Shown in pieces: positions 1 to 9,809 of a stretch of DNA of 64,000 nucleotides. Each line of letters starts with the position of its first letter. Positions within the stretch are counted from its first letter, which is position 1. Under the pieces are notes generated by a model. It saw only the letters and a program-made list of their open reading frames with translations. It did not search any database and was not told the origin of the DNA. Both the position numbers and the translations under genes were made by a program. Source of the DNA: Laburnicola sp. R22_1 (taxonomy: Eukaryota > Ascomycota > Dothideomycetes > Pleosporales > Didymosphaeriaceae); NCBI GenBank assembly GCA_014281115.1, contig JACONQ010000017.1, positions 124,001-188,000 of the forward strand, read 5' to 3'.

Positions 1-500
1 GCATCATCGTAGAACATCCGCAGCGCGCTCCAGATGTTGTTCCTTTGTCCGGGTGTATCCTCAAAACAATTTCGCATGTTGTATGGGATAATATGCGCGA
101 CTTCGATGATGTTGTCAATGCCAGAGAGACAGCATTGTTGGCGGTCACGAAGTATAGCTGCTTTCCTGCATCGTTCGGATCGGTCGAAAGTCCTAAAGGA
201 CCTGTGGGACGAGATGGGAGTGCCTCCTGGGGAGGATGTGGGTGGGTTCTTTTTGTTGGGCGGGAAAGTCCATCTCTTCGCCCACAGCGGAATGATTTTG
301 GCTCGTTCCGCATCTCTCAACGCACCTAAGACGGACAATGGATCCTTTCGAGCTTTAATGGCCAGTTGCCTGAGCTTTTTAATGTCTGCTGTCCATAGAC
401 AAGCCCATGTAGTTGGGTACACTTCCTCGCCACCGAGTTCTTTCTTCAGGGCCCGGAGTAGAGGAAGGCGGAGTGGGTCGTTGAATTCGAGTTCGGCCAT
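1..500 (-). CDS. HNH-nuclease-domain protein (3' end beyond window)
   Basis: A frame open from ATG at 500 to the window edge encodes 166 residues and continues outside. Residues 1-60 have the MAELEFNDPLRLPLL start and a Trp/Leu-rich helix. From about residue 117 there is an HNH_2-like module: AAILRDRQQCCLSGIDN, then EVAHIIPYNM, then NIWSALRMF. The Cys-x2-SG, the A-H-I-I-P histidine and the following hydrophobic helix are typical of fungal HNH endonuclease domains; the final His/Asn would lie outside the window. The family is a frequent, often expanded group in filamentous fungi; substrate unknown. The start has a good context (CAAAAATGG). A short dispersed repeat lies about 80 bp upstream. 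Whether the gene is intact cannot be judged. Confidence 0.7.
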   Translation of the reverse strand, partial: MAELEFNDPLRLPLLRALKKELGGEEVYPTTWACLWTADIKKLRQLAIKARKDPLSVLGALRDAERAKIIPLWAKRWTFPPNKKNPPTSSPGGTPISSHRSFRTFDRSERCRKAAILRDRQQCCLSGIDNIIEVAHIIPYNMRNCFEDTPGQRNNIWSALRMFYDD

Positions 501-582
501 TTTTGCGGGCAGGTTCTTTTTGAGGAAGTTTTGTTGCGCAGGAGTTTTTTGGGGCAGGGTTGAGGAGCGGTGGTGGGTTGTT

Positions 583-828
583 ATCCGAATGGTAGATGCT
601 ATCCGAATAGTAGTTGCCTGTTGGAGACATGCCAGCGCACACTGCAAGCAGCTTTTAATATTGCTACGGCTACCCTCACCGGCAAAGTATAACATAGAGT
701 CGCATGTGATAGAAGTATAGTTGTGTTGAACTTTGGTTCGGCTCCTTGTGAGTCACATATTGTCACATATCGCCTGAAAAAAAAAATTTCGGCCCCTTCC
801 ACCAGCAAAATCGTGTCGGTTGCAACAA
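583..828. repeat. Short dispersed repeat, copy 1
   Basis: About 245 bp closely matching 53234-53440 in the same orientation: both run from ATCCGAATGGT through TTGGAGACATGCCAGCGCACACTGC and TTTGGTTCGGCTCCTTGTGAG to TCGTGTCGGTTGCAACAA. Copy 1 carries an extra duplication of the ATCCGAAT block near its left end and a longer poly-A/T tract at 777-788. It lies just upstream of the HNH gene. No clear target-site duplication flanks this copy. Confidence 0.75.
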
Positions 829-2758
829 TTATGGTGCGAGCTAAATAGTAAAGACTAGGTACGGGCATGGAGCCGCCGGCTCCCCATGGTTCCAGTACTA
901 AAAGTACGGAACGCTAGATCTCATGGTGTTTCTTCTCTCTTCACACTGTAGCGGAATGGGTCCGGGAAGTAAAACCGGAGATCGAAAATTAATGGGGTAC
1001 GAGTGCGTGGCTGTCTGGGTCTTAAAAAATCCAGCTCATCATGCGCCATGTGCTCGTGACTTCTGTGTCTAAAATTGAAATGCGAAGACTACGATGGAGA
1101 TTGGGATGTGCTCCTAGGAGGCTTTTTTGGTGTTACCTGCAAGTAAACCCCGTCTAAACGCCTACTAAAACCATTCATGCATGGGAGGATGCTGTCATTT
1201 TTATAGCTAGCCAGTCCCGCTTGTATAAAGCGAGGCAAGACAGTCCAATTTTATTCGCCCTATTCGACTCAAGAGCACATTCGCAATCATGTCGTCTTTT
1301 TTTTTTGGCGAAAACTAATGTGCAAGTGGTGCGCTTTTTAAGATAGCACATGTACGCATAAGTGCCAGTTTTTTGTTGAGTCTGCGCGGATAACTTCTCC
1401 CATGGGAAAGGCATGGTTTGTTCTTTTTGTCCAGCCAGGAACATTTGCCATTCTGATATGTTTCTTGGACGGGCGCAGAAAGGCACACCATTTGGCGTAC
1501 ATGGAGTCTATTGGACAGGCGAAGAACAGCACTCCATATAGCCTTACGCCGGCAGTCCTTTAGAAGCGCGAAGAGCGCTACTCCATCGATTCTCCAAATC
1601 CAATATTTTAAAGATAACCAACTGTGCGAGTTTATATATCCTCTAGCCCGCATGCTTAACCAATCAACATCTCTCCCCTTTTTACCTAGTCCCATTAGCT
1701 GTTGTACATTCTACCGTATGGTCCTCTTTCGGATAGGTAGTAGATTCTTTAATGCGATATTCAGTAGCTCTGTTGTTCCCGCCACCAAGGCCTGGCTCGC
1801 CATCTACATGATTCAAGTCGTCATCTCGAAGATATCAAGCCCGCGCTCAAAAGTGGGGTACTTGAGGTCTCAAAGCCTTAGAGACGTGTTCGAAAAGTCG
1901 GTCATGTGAACATACGACATCATCGAAGGGAAGGACAAAGGTTGCTTCACCTGCTGGCGAGGAGACCCGTACAGGGCGGAGCCGATTTTTTCTTTCCGGG
2001 CGATATGTGAGTCACAATGAGCCCACCTGAAGTTCCAGTACCATAACTATACTTCCATCACATGTCAACGTAACGCCTTGCTACGTCCATAGATTGGTAC
2101 CAGGTGTCCGAACATGTGAGACAGGGTAGCTAAAAGAAGCTAGCATACCGAGCTTTAACGCACCTTTGAATATCGTGTTAAGGAAATATTCCGTAGACAG
2201 ACCTCGTTTGTATACTGATGCTGGGGGTAACTCAACCCTAGTGTGCACGTCGTGAATTGAGTGAATATAGCTACCTTCCAGATAGCTAACCAACTCTCCA
2301 TGAACGACCGAATGGACCAATCAATCACGCGCGTTGTCTCTACCTCAAGTGGTATTGCGAAAAAATTATGGTGTCCTACGGTCAAGGTACGACCGGGCAC
2401 GGGCGCCGCTATGCCATAGATCCGGTTCCACGGATTGATCCATCCATAGTGCGACTCATCATCGCTAGTCTACCAAAACCTCACTACAACCACTCTACTA
2501 TAAATCCCAGCGCTGTACCCACCACTTTCCCTTGCGACAAGTTCCTGGACCAAAGACGCACAAACACACTTCAAATACAACGCACGATACGAACGCCGAA
2601 ATTTCCAACGGTTTGCGAAATACGTACGACGAAGCACGCTACGCGACTGCAACCGCAACCGCAATTCCCAAAAAAGCAACAAAGTACCACACACACACAC
2701 ACACACATACGAACTCCCTCACTCACCACCAACCGCACCCCAAAGAACCCCCCAAAAA
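829..2758. other. Intergenic, no supported gene
   Basis: No frame here shows domain motifs or a convincing exon chain. The region is moderately AT-rich up to about 2.4 kb and then becomes C-rich; an (AC)n microsatellite of about 22 bp sits near 2687-2708, just before the next gene. Confidence 0.5.
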
Positions 2759-3313
2759 ATGTCCTCCTCATCCTCACCATCCACCCCCTCCCCACCCACC
2801 TCCCCACCCAGCAGCACCCCGTCCTCAACCCCACCCCACACCCACCTCAACCCCCAAAAACCAAACTACACCCACCTCGAAACCCTCCTCCTCTCCACCA
2901 TCACCCTAGCCCGCGACACCTTCTCCCAACCCCTCCACCCCCTCCACCCCTCCCGTCCCTGCGCCCGCCACCCCACCCCCAAAACAACCTACCTCACCCT
3001 CCACCCCCTGATCGCCGCCTTCTTCACCAAAAACCAGGCCCACGACTTCGTCGCCGACGGCACATTTGGGTACTACATCGAGCTACAGATACTGCTGCGC
3101 ATGGTGGAGAGCGCGCTGGGGCTGCGGCATCGCGGGTTGGTGGCGTTGGCGTGTGAGGCGTGGGAGGGGCAGAGGGGGGAGTTGGAGCGGAGGTGCTATG
3201 TGGATGCGGAGAGGTTGGTTTTTGGGGGCTGGGAGGTGGAGGTGGAGAGGTTGCCTTGGAATTTGGGGAAGGATGAAAAAAGGGGGGGTGGAAAGGCGGG
3301 TGGGGAGATGTGA
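2759..3313 (+). CDS. Hypothetical protein with Ser/Pro-rich N-terminus
   Basis: 184 residues. Residues 1-45 are almost only Ser, Pro and Thr. From about 45 the composition becomes that of a folded helical protein (HLETLLLSTITLARDTF, YYIELQILLRMVESALGL, LVALACEAWEGQ). The first half is written with C-rich codons and the second with G-rich codons, so the strand asymmetry flips inside the gene. I recognise no family. The globular-looking middle favours a real gene; the low-complexity start may be misplaced, and the next in-frame Met is internal. It converges on the carboxylesterase gene, with about 200 bp between stops. Confidence 0.5.
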   Translation: MSSSSSPSTPSPPTSPPSSTPSSTPPHTHLNPQKPNYTHLETLLLSTITLARDTFSQPLHPLHPSRPCARHPTPKTTYLTLHPLIAAFFTKNQAHDFVADGTFGYYIELQILLRMVESALGLRHRGLVALACEAWEGQRGELERRCYVDAERLVFGGWEVEVERLPWNLGKDEKRGGGKAGGEM

Positions 3314-3515
3314 TGGAGGGAGGGAGTGGAAGAGTAGGACTGGGTGGCGTTTTGGCACCTCGGAAATACGGGTTGAGCGATGGGGGATGGCGTACTGGCA
3401 TTCCGTCTCGGAGATAGGATTTGAGCCATGGACTGGCGTACCAACGTACCGGCTATTTCCTCTCAGAGAACAGAACCAAAGCGTGGCTCCGGCCGACCGA
3501 CGCACACAACAAACA

Positions 3516-5135
3516 TTACAATTTCGCCCCCGGTGGCGACTGCCCCGTAACACCGACATTCCGCAATATCTCCCACACCCTCAACCCGCCCTCCAGCCAC
3601 TTATCATCCTCAATCGCCACCACCCCCTCCGGCTTCAACGTCCTTAACTGCAACGCCCCCTCCGTCCCCCACCGTACCTCCTCGCCCTTCAAAAACCTTG
3701 CAAAGAGCTCATGAAACGCCGGCCGGAGCACCCACTTCTCCCACGTACTCAGCCTCTCTCCATTTCCCCAGAACCAAATCGCCTTATCCGTCCCATGCGT
3801 AACGCCCCATTCCGGCGGAAACTTCTTATCGTTGCATTGAGCGCGCCACTCCATGCGGTACCGGTAGAGCAAGTGGCCTGCGCCGTGCAAGACGAGCGCA
3901 TTCGCCATCCCGCGCTCAAGATGGTGGATCTGTATGTCGGCGTAGATGTGGCCAAAGGCGTCTTGCCAGCTGGTATACGTCGTGGGCAAGCTGCGGTCGG
4001 GGAAGTAGTGGGCCATGAGGGCTTCGCAGGCCGCGAGGGGGTAGTCTGCCTGCAGGCGTTCGAAAAGGCTTTCGTACGTGTTCTGCGGGGGGTGCCATTC
4101 GCCGTAAAGAAAGTGCTCGTCTCGGCACTCGCCCATCATGAGTTTGATATTGCGTTTTTTCATGCGTTGCGCGAAGAGGCCCGAGTCTAGTTCTCCGAGG
4201 AGGCCCGACCGTACAAAGGCGTTGTCTGTGACGCCGCGGAATTGGTGGTGTTTTATTGTTTTGGCGGCCGCGATGAGCGTTTTGATGTCGAGCGCGCGGA
4301 GGGTGGCGAGTTTTTCTCGGGCGCTCATTTTGACGGGCAATTCGAGGGCGTCGCAGAGCTCGTCGAATTGCACTTGGGCGTCTTGGAGGGATTTGGGTTG
4401 CATGCCGGGGCCGTTGGAAAACATGAGCGCTCGCCTTACTATGGCTTGGGAGTCGTCGACACCGAGATCAAAGGCTAGTTGATGGAACGTAGAATACGAA
4501 CCGGCCGAGTAGCCTCCAATAGTAATGTTTCCCGCATCACCACCAAAGTAACTGATATTCTTCCAAGTCCATTCGAGCGCCAGCCTCTGATCCCAGAACC
4601 CGTTATTAGCCGAAAATTCTTCCTCCTCTTCAAGCAATTTCGACGAAGCAAGGAACCCGAATAGATTCAAACGATAAGCTGGAATGACTATGATAGCCTT
4701 TGCTGTAGTGTCAGAAAGCATGGAAAGGGGATCCCATTCACCAGGGGCCCCGGCCTGCAAAAAGCCCCCATGATACCATACCAATACCGGCCAGCCCGTT
4801 CCTGGGGCGTTTCCTACAGGAATATAAACATTAGCCTGCAAACAATCTTCGTCCCATATGTCCATTTGTTCATCGGCCCCAAGCTGCGGACACAAACCAC
4901 AGCCACCGGTGAATCGCCCGGGATTGACAGCCGTGCCGTATCGGTAGCATGGCGGTAGGGGACGCGGTTTCTGAAAGCGGAAGGGGCCAAGTGCGGGCAG
5001 GGCATAGGGAATGCCGCCTATGTAGTGAGCGAGGGGAGTGCCGGTCTTGGTGTCGATGTAAGTGAGGCCTTCGATGTGACCTCGGGTCTGTAAATCGAGA
5101 GGATAGGGGACTGATACAAGGGATGTTATGGCCAT
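3516..5135 (-). CDS. Type-B carboxylesterase/lipase
   Basis: 539 residues, alpha/beta-hydrolase of the carboxylesterase type-B family (ester hydrolysis). The ATG at 5135 (MAITSLVSVPYP) is preferred over an in-frame Met 61 codons upstream because the upstream stretch has no family features. Visible: early GIPYALPALGPFRF strand; IWDEDCLQANVYIP, the family's EDCL signature; oxyanion-hole WYHGGFLQAG; nucleophile elbow GGYSAGSYS with Ser210; acid region GECRDEHFLYG with Glu340 as likely acid; catalytic His447 in THGTDKAIWFWG. No signal peptide, so probably intracellular, unlike many secreted fungal members. Length matches the family (about 500-560). A single uninterrupted exon. Confidence 0.88.
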   Translation of the reverse strand: MAITSLVSVPYPLDLQTRGHIEGLTYIDTKTGTPLAHYIGGIPYALPALGPFRFQKPRPLPPCYRYGTAVNPGRFTGGCGLCPQLGADEQMDIWDEDCLQANVYIPVGNAPGTGWPVLVWYHGGFLQAGAPGEWDPLSMLSDTTAKAIIVIPAYRLNLFGFLASSKLLEEEEEFSANNGFWDQRLALEWTWKNISYFGGDAGNITIGGYSAGSYSTFHQLAFDLGVDDSQAIVRRALMFSNGPGMQPKSLQDAQVQFDELCDALELPVKMSAREKLATLRALDIKTLIAAAKTIKHHQFRGVTDNAFVRSGLLGELDSGLFAQRMKKRNIKLMMGECRDEHFLYGEWHPPQNTYESLFERLQADYPLAACEALMAHYFPDRSLPTTYTSWQDAFGHIYADIQIHHLERGMANALVLHGAGHLLYRYRMEWRAQCNDKKFPPEWGVTHGTDKAIWFWGNGERLSTWEKWVLRPAFHELFARFLKGEEVRWGTEGALQLRTLKPEGVVAIEDDKWLEGGLRVWEILRNVGVTGQSPPGAKL

Positions 5136-5782
5136 TGTGTTGTGAGGGATTATATTGTGGGGTTGGAGATGGAAGTTGGAGATAGAAGTTGGAGATGGAA
5201 GTTGGACATGTAGGTCATCTGAGATGGTCACGAGGAATAGCCGAGGCTGACGAGCTGTGGAGGTGGAGATGACTGGGATGTTGGTTGGTGAGAAAGTAAA
5301 ATATATAAAAAGACCCACATGTCCAACTCATGCTGCTGTTTCTCTTCGAAAACAGACGATCCGTTCCGATCATACCTGTAAATCGAATAGAACCGCTGGA
5401 GAACGTACCTACCGCCCTGCGTCGTGCGCCAAGCCCCAAGATTGAACGTGTAAAATGTTATCCCAAGGGCCCGGAGCTCCTCTGCATGTCTCGTGTGGCA
5501 TACCAAACGTGGACAATGGTACAAGATTCGCCGTCGCTATGAAAATGCGAAAGCGAAAAGGCCGTGGCGACAGGTAAAGTGGGTATATAGCGAAACGCGA
5601 ATGACATGATTGATATGTGCTGGTCAGGGCATGCAGTTGCGTAGAATATGCTTTCGATAGGCGTCTAGAAGGCGTCATAGTTTCGGGGTTTCGTCAGGCT
5701 GATCATTCGTGTGACGTGGATCCTTCGGTTCGGTGAAGTATAGCCTTGACATAGGTAGTATGAACTGAGTCCGAGCCGTATA
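5136..5782. other. Intergenic between two minus-strand genes
   Basis: Promoter side of the esterase. A degenerate tandem of GGAGATGGAAGTT-type units lies at about 5161-5205 immediately upstream of the esterase start. No gene seen. Confidence 0.5.
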
Positions 5783-6586
5783 TCATGACCTCTGGTCTCG
5801 TATGAGATTCCTAATCGACGACATAGGTGGTGAATCGGCAGTCCCAAACGTTGTCGCATGCGGATTGCCCGTAACCGGTCGTCCCGTAGGTCCAACTCCC
5901 CCATTGTTCGTCTCACGGTATTCAGGCGGGCGCACCGTATCTACGTCTTCTCTGTGCAGCGTCCTCGGCGGTATTTCTAACCCACTCGCGAGGTCCTGCG
6001 TTTCCCCCTCTTGCCCCATCGCCTCGCTCCTCGGCTGATAGGGCGGTGGAGCTTCTCCATGCTCATTGAGCCCTTCCTCTCTCCTGACAAGGGCATGCGT
6101 CTGGTTCGGCCTCCAAGAACCATGGAACCATCTCCGCGTATTTGTCCAGCCTTCCATGTCCCTTGCAAGCGCGTCCTGTCCGCTCAGTTGCATCTGTTGT
6201 TTCCGTTTTCGGCGCCGCCGATGGATCCACCAGAGACATATTGCCACGATGACGCCGAAGGCGGCGAGGAAGAGGAAGTAGTAGTTGAAGACGCCTTCTG
6301 TGGGGTCTTGGTGGGAGGAGATGGACGGGAAGACAGGGTTCGGGTTCGGTGTGCTGGTACTCGTAGTAGGAGAGGCGGTAGTGTTGGAAGCAGTGACCGA
6401 CGCGAAGGATGTTGTCACCGACAGTGTAGACCGGTTTCGAGAGTACGGGGTCGACGTGGAGATGGTGGCTTCGCCTGTTAGACTAGGACTTGTGCTCTGT
6501 GGCACAGTGCCCATTGGTAGTAACGCAATAAGAGATAGCAACGAGGATGGGAGGAAGAGCACGACGACATTATATCTTGGAAACAT
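5783..6586 (-). CDS. Single-pass membrane protein with PPxY motifs
   Basis: 267 residues from the ATG at 6586 (MFPRYNVVVLFLPSS); an in-frame Met nine codons upstream is possible. Order: hydrophobic signal peptide (about 1-28); Ser/Thr/Pro-rich, potentially O-glycosylated ectodomain (about 29-95); one transmembrane helix (YYFLFLAAFGVIVAICLWW); a strongly basic stop-transfer stretch (HRRRRKRKQ); cytosolic tail with PPPY (in APPPYQP) and PPEY, both matching the PPxY ligand of WW domains. Architecture resembles fungal surface sensors or Rsp5-recruiting adaptors; that role is inference from motifs. No enzymatic domain. Stop lies about 650 bp from the esterase start. Confidence 0.75.
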   Translation of the reverse strand: MFPRYNVVVLFLPSSLLSLIALLPMGTVPQSTSPSLTGEATISTSTPYSRNRSTLSVTTSFASVTASNTTASPTTSTSTPNPNPVFPSISSHQDPTEGVFNYYFLFLAAFGVIVAICLWWIHRRRRKRKQQMQLSGQDALARDMEGWTNTRRWFHGSWRPNQTHALVRREEGLNEHGEAPPPYQPRSEAMGQEGETQDLASGLEIPPRTLHREDVDTVRPPEYRETNNGGVGPTGRPVTGNPHATTFGTADSPPMSSIRNLIRDQRS

Positions 6587-7045
6587 CTTCGAGCGCCCAT
6601 AGATCACCGTCACATTCGCATGCTGTTTCTAAGATAGAGCAAGATGGACGGCGGAGAAGGAAGATAAGAAAGCCGCGGAGCGGAAACGGAAGGAGGATGC
6701 GGCAAGGAGGCATACGGTCGGTATCAAGATATGCGCCGGCCAGTCGTGATTCGTCCAGGCTGCAAGAACAGAACGAAGCATGGCACCCAGCTCGCAGAGC
6801 CCGCGATAGGCAGCGGCGGAGAGTCACGGAAGCTGGGGTCTGGTAACGCGACCTCTGAGCTAGATGGTAGACGCCCGTGTCCGGAAGCGGAAAGGCCGAT
6901 TCCGTCACGGCGATCAGGCACGGCCCAGGCGCCCTCACGTGCTCGGGCCCCAGCCATGGACGGGCGAACACCTACATGGGCCGCTAAACCACGACTCCAT
7001 CTCGACTTCACTGGTTAGTCTTCACCCTCCCGCAGCTATCGCATC
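6587..7045. other. Divergent intergenic region
   Basis: Shared upstream region of the PPxY membrane protein (minus) and TFB5 (plus). Nothing else supported. Confidence 0.5.
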
Positions 7046-7372
7046 ATGGTCAAAGCAGTCCCCGGTATGGGCATCACAGGCTGATACTGCGCTGGACTCA
7101 TCACTAACCGGCCAGGCACCCTCGTCAAATGCGACCCGTCGGTCAAAGCCATGATCATGGACATCGACCGTAGACATGGCCACGCGTACGTTATCGAAGA
7201 CCTTGGGGACGAGGAGCATCTCCTAGTGAAGCCCGCCCAGGTTGCTGCGTTGAAAGCGTTACTGCACGAGGTAGGCAGACCAGACCGCACTTCTGAGCTC
7301 CCGACTAACGCCTCCCAGATGATCAGTACACGCCTCATGAAGCCAAAGCCGAACGAATCCGACGTCGATTAA
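7046..7372 (+). CDS. TFB5: TFIIH core subunit TFB5 (p8/TTDA)
   Basis: Three exons, 7046-7064, 7116-7270 and 7319-7372, give 75 residues, the usual family size (about 70). Intron 1 (51 nt, GTATGG..CTAAC..CAG) splits the Gly codon of MVKAVPG; intron 2 is 48 nt (GTAGGC..CTAAC..CAG) and in phase, so reading through would merely add 16 residues. Core matches Tfb5: GTLVKCDPSVKAMIMDID, HAYVIEDLGDEEHLLVK, then QVAALKALLHE. The protein stabilises TFIIH by binding p52/Tfb2 and is needed for nucleotide excision repair and efficient transcription initiation; nuclear. Intron 2 use is inferred from splice sites and the short C-terminus of the family. Confidence 0.85.
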
Positions 7373-7475
7373 ATTCCTCGTATACCTTCGAGAATTCTAG
7401 GCTAAATATCTGCCAAATTGCTCGTCTCCTCTGTCAGCTCCGACCTCCCGTTGATATCATGCCTCGAACAACGCT

Positions 7476-8031
7476 CTACATGGCATCTTTCTGCATAGCA
7501 CCTTCAATTGCCTGAACCCAGGGAACACGAGTCGGAGCAAAGAGCTCAAGAGCGGGCTTCAGATCTGCCAAGGCACTGGCATCGTCCAGAGTGCCAACCT
7601 GGTCATTGTCAGCTTCGTCGCGGTACCGGCGCCCAGCAGCATTACACACCTTGACAATCTTTGTGCCCTTGAAGGCACTGCTCTCACGCCACAAGGTGGA
7701 GCCGCAGTCACCACTAGGGTACCGTTAGCTTGAATTAATACTCTGTTCAGGAAACATACCAAAAGAAGCTCGTGATGGTGTTGCCGCTGGCTGCCGTCTT
7801 CGCATGGGTCTTGGGGTTGCCCTGCGTGAGCTTGAATTGGCCCTCTGGATAAATTCCGTTTGTGGAGTATGTGGACCCGGTGATCTTGCGGCAGTCCATG
7901 CAGTGGCAGAGAGCCTGCCGAGTCAGGCGAGTTCAACATGAGCGCTGCGAAGTATGTCTCACCTTCCCGACCGGGTCGCCCTCGGTGGTGTAGCGGACGT
8001 TGCCGCACATGCATCCTCCTTGTTGAGTCAT
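7476..8031 (-). CDS. GFA/CENP-V domain zinc protein
   Basis: Three exons on the minus strand, 8031-7963, 7914-7760 and 7713-7476, give 153 residues. Splice sites are GTGAGA..CAG (48 nt) and GTATGT..CTAAC..TAG (46 nt) with phases that join cleanly. The zinc ligands of the glutathione-dependent formaldehyde-activating (GFA) fold are all present: GGCMCGNVRY near the start, LCHCMDCRKITGS, and FFCGDCGSTLW. The C-terminal half holds the family's beta-strand region and ends PWVQAIEGAMQ. The fold scavenges small carbon-sulfur adducts in some bacteria; most fungal members have no proven substrate, so only the domain call is firm. It converges on TFB5 with about 100 bp between stops. Confidence 0.88.
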
Positions 8032-8836
8032 TGTGTGTAAGGATCGCAAGAGTTGTGCTGAAAAGTAAAAGAGGATGTGGACTTGGTTGGAAGCTGTGTA
8101 CGTTATAAAGAGGAGGGTTATATACGGTTGTTACCCCGCCACGGCGAAACGGGACGCTCGTCCTCCATGGACCCAGGAGGTTAGCCGATCCGAGCTTGGC
8201 CGGCAATACATCCTACATCCGCTCAAAACGCAAGGATGCAAGGGCTACATGGTTTTGTCCGAGGACTCAAAAGGGGAATAAAGATTATCCAACGTGCAGG
8301 CAGGTGGGGTTGTACTTTTCGCTTTGCAATTAGTTTATGGTTACTCGGTGTTTTGTGCTGGCAGCCGAAGAGCTCATTCCAGATACTGTGCAGGTGGGAA
8401 AATCTCGATTACAGCGAGCCGACTGCAGCATCCCGCGTTCTGGCTCCCGTCAAACAATGGCAGCATCTAGTGTGTTGAACAAAGCCAACCATCTGCGTGA
8501 TATCACCGCTCTGAGTACTCAATTCTACGTAGAAGCCAAGTTCCAAATGTATCAAGCTAGCAGACTTGTAGCCGGAGGCCCTCCTTCTCATGACGTACGT
8601 CGGCGGGGTACACAAGACCGGCCCGGGCCCGAGGTTCCAAGGTTCCCCCCGAAGCACGTGCACACGCGTTCGAAATGCCCCTCGTCAATTCTAATCTTGG
8701 CTTTTGCATTTCCATGCGCGCCCTCTATAACTGCTCGCTCACCATGGATCCCTATAGCTGGACGCTATAAAGTGCACACGCCTCTCCGCTTCAACTGAGA
8801 ATAGCCTCAACCGCTCCGTCATACCCAACGCCCGGA
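8032..8836. other. Divergent intergenic region
   Basis: Upstream of both the GFA gene (minus) and the Cys-rich gene (plus); a TATAAA-like sequence lies at about 8766. No additional gene supported. Confidence 0.5.
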
Positions 8837-9412
8837 ATGGCTGCAACCAACCCGCCAAACATCTGGGCAAACTACGTCCCGCCCCGTGGCCAATGCAACT
8901 ACAAGATCTCCATTGTGTCACGATGCCCTTGCCTGCGCTTCATGCTGCACCCCCTCAAGGTAAATGCTCCCTCACCGCCATTCGCGGAGCCGGAACCGAT
9001 TACTCGATCCGCGGGAAAGATCTGACTGACGAGAGCTGACTCCGCACAGAGCGCATCTAGCTTCGAATGCGACGGCTGCGGGCACCACGCTTCCTTCCAC
9101 AGCATGGAGAACAAGGACGAGGACGAGATTCGCAAGCGGTGGGAGCAAGAAGCGAGGGACAAGGCGCAGCGCGAGCAGCAGGATGGCGAGCCGCCGCGCA
9201 AGAGGGCAAGGGAGATTGAGTATAGCCGCGGAGACGCAATTGCTCGGGGCCGCATAATTGAGGGCAATGTGGTGACGCCGCACAAGCGGCGTACGAAGAA
9301 GGCTCTTGCTACGGCTTCGACGGGAGGATCACGTGCCAAAGGGAGGACCTCCGGGACTTCTAGGATCACGGAGATTCATGACGACGATGAGGAGTACATT
9401 GAGTTGGATTGA
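8837..9412 (+). CDS. Conserved-type small Cys-rich, Lys/Arg-rich protein
   Basis: Two exons, 8837-8959 and 9050-9412 (intron 90 nt, GTAAAT..CAG, phase 0), giving 161 residues. N-terminus MAATNPPNIWANYVPPRG, then a Cys/His cluster: CPCLRFMLH, and after the intron FECDGCGHHASFH. The CxC..CxxC..H..H spacing suggests one zinc site built across the exon junction. The C-terminal half is highly charged with basic runs (KRWEQEARDKAQREQQ, PPRKRAREIE, HKRRTKK), likely disordered and nuclear, ending in an acidic DDDEEYIELD tail. I cannot name a family. Exon continuity through the metal cluster is the main support for the model. Confidence 0.72.
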
Positions 9413-9809
9413 GTATATCTCTGACTTGCGCGGTCTGGATGGGGTACGGAGGATGATGGCGTTCATGGGCTTGGTTCTTGTATGATTTTTTAGATGATAC
9501 CCCACGGCGATATTTATGCCTTTGCTCACGGACTACTTTTGACATTGATGTACGCTTGGTCAGTTCTCGTCTTGCATTGACGTGTTTGGCCGAACATGAC
9601 ATGTGAACGCTTATTACCATGTCGCCAAGACATGAGCTACTCGAGCTTCACCTTTACGTTCCACAGCGCCTTGCGTCAAACAATCCCACTTCCCGCCAAC
9701 CATGGACAACAACCTCTCACCGCGATAAAGCTACCTTCCGATCGCGCAGCCACCGCGCAAACCACTACGACCAAAGTCCGCTCTCTACTCCCGAGTCCCG
9801 ACCGCAACA
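9413..9809. other. Intergenic, MED1 upstream region
   Basis: No gene seen; pyrimidine/AC-rich leader immediately before the MED1 start. Confidence 0.45.

Noticed and set aside
1175..1695. Overlapping minus-strand frames of 103 and 126 codons
   Set aside because: No recognisable motif, no splice chain; could be chance.
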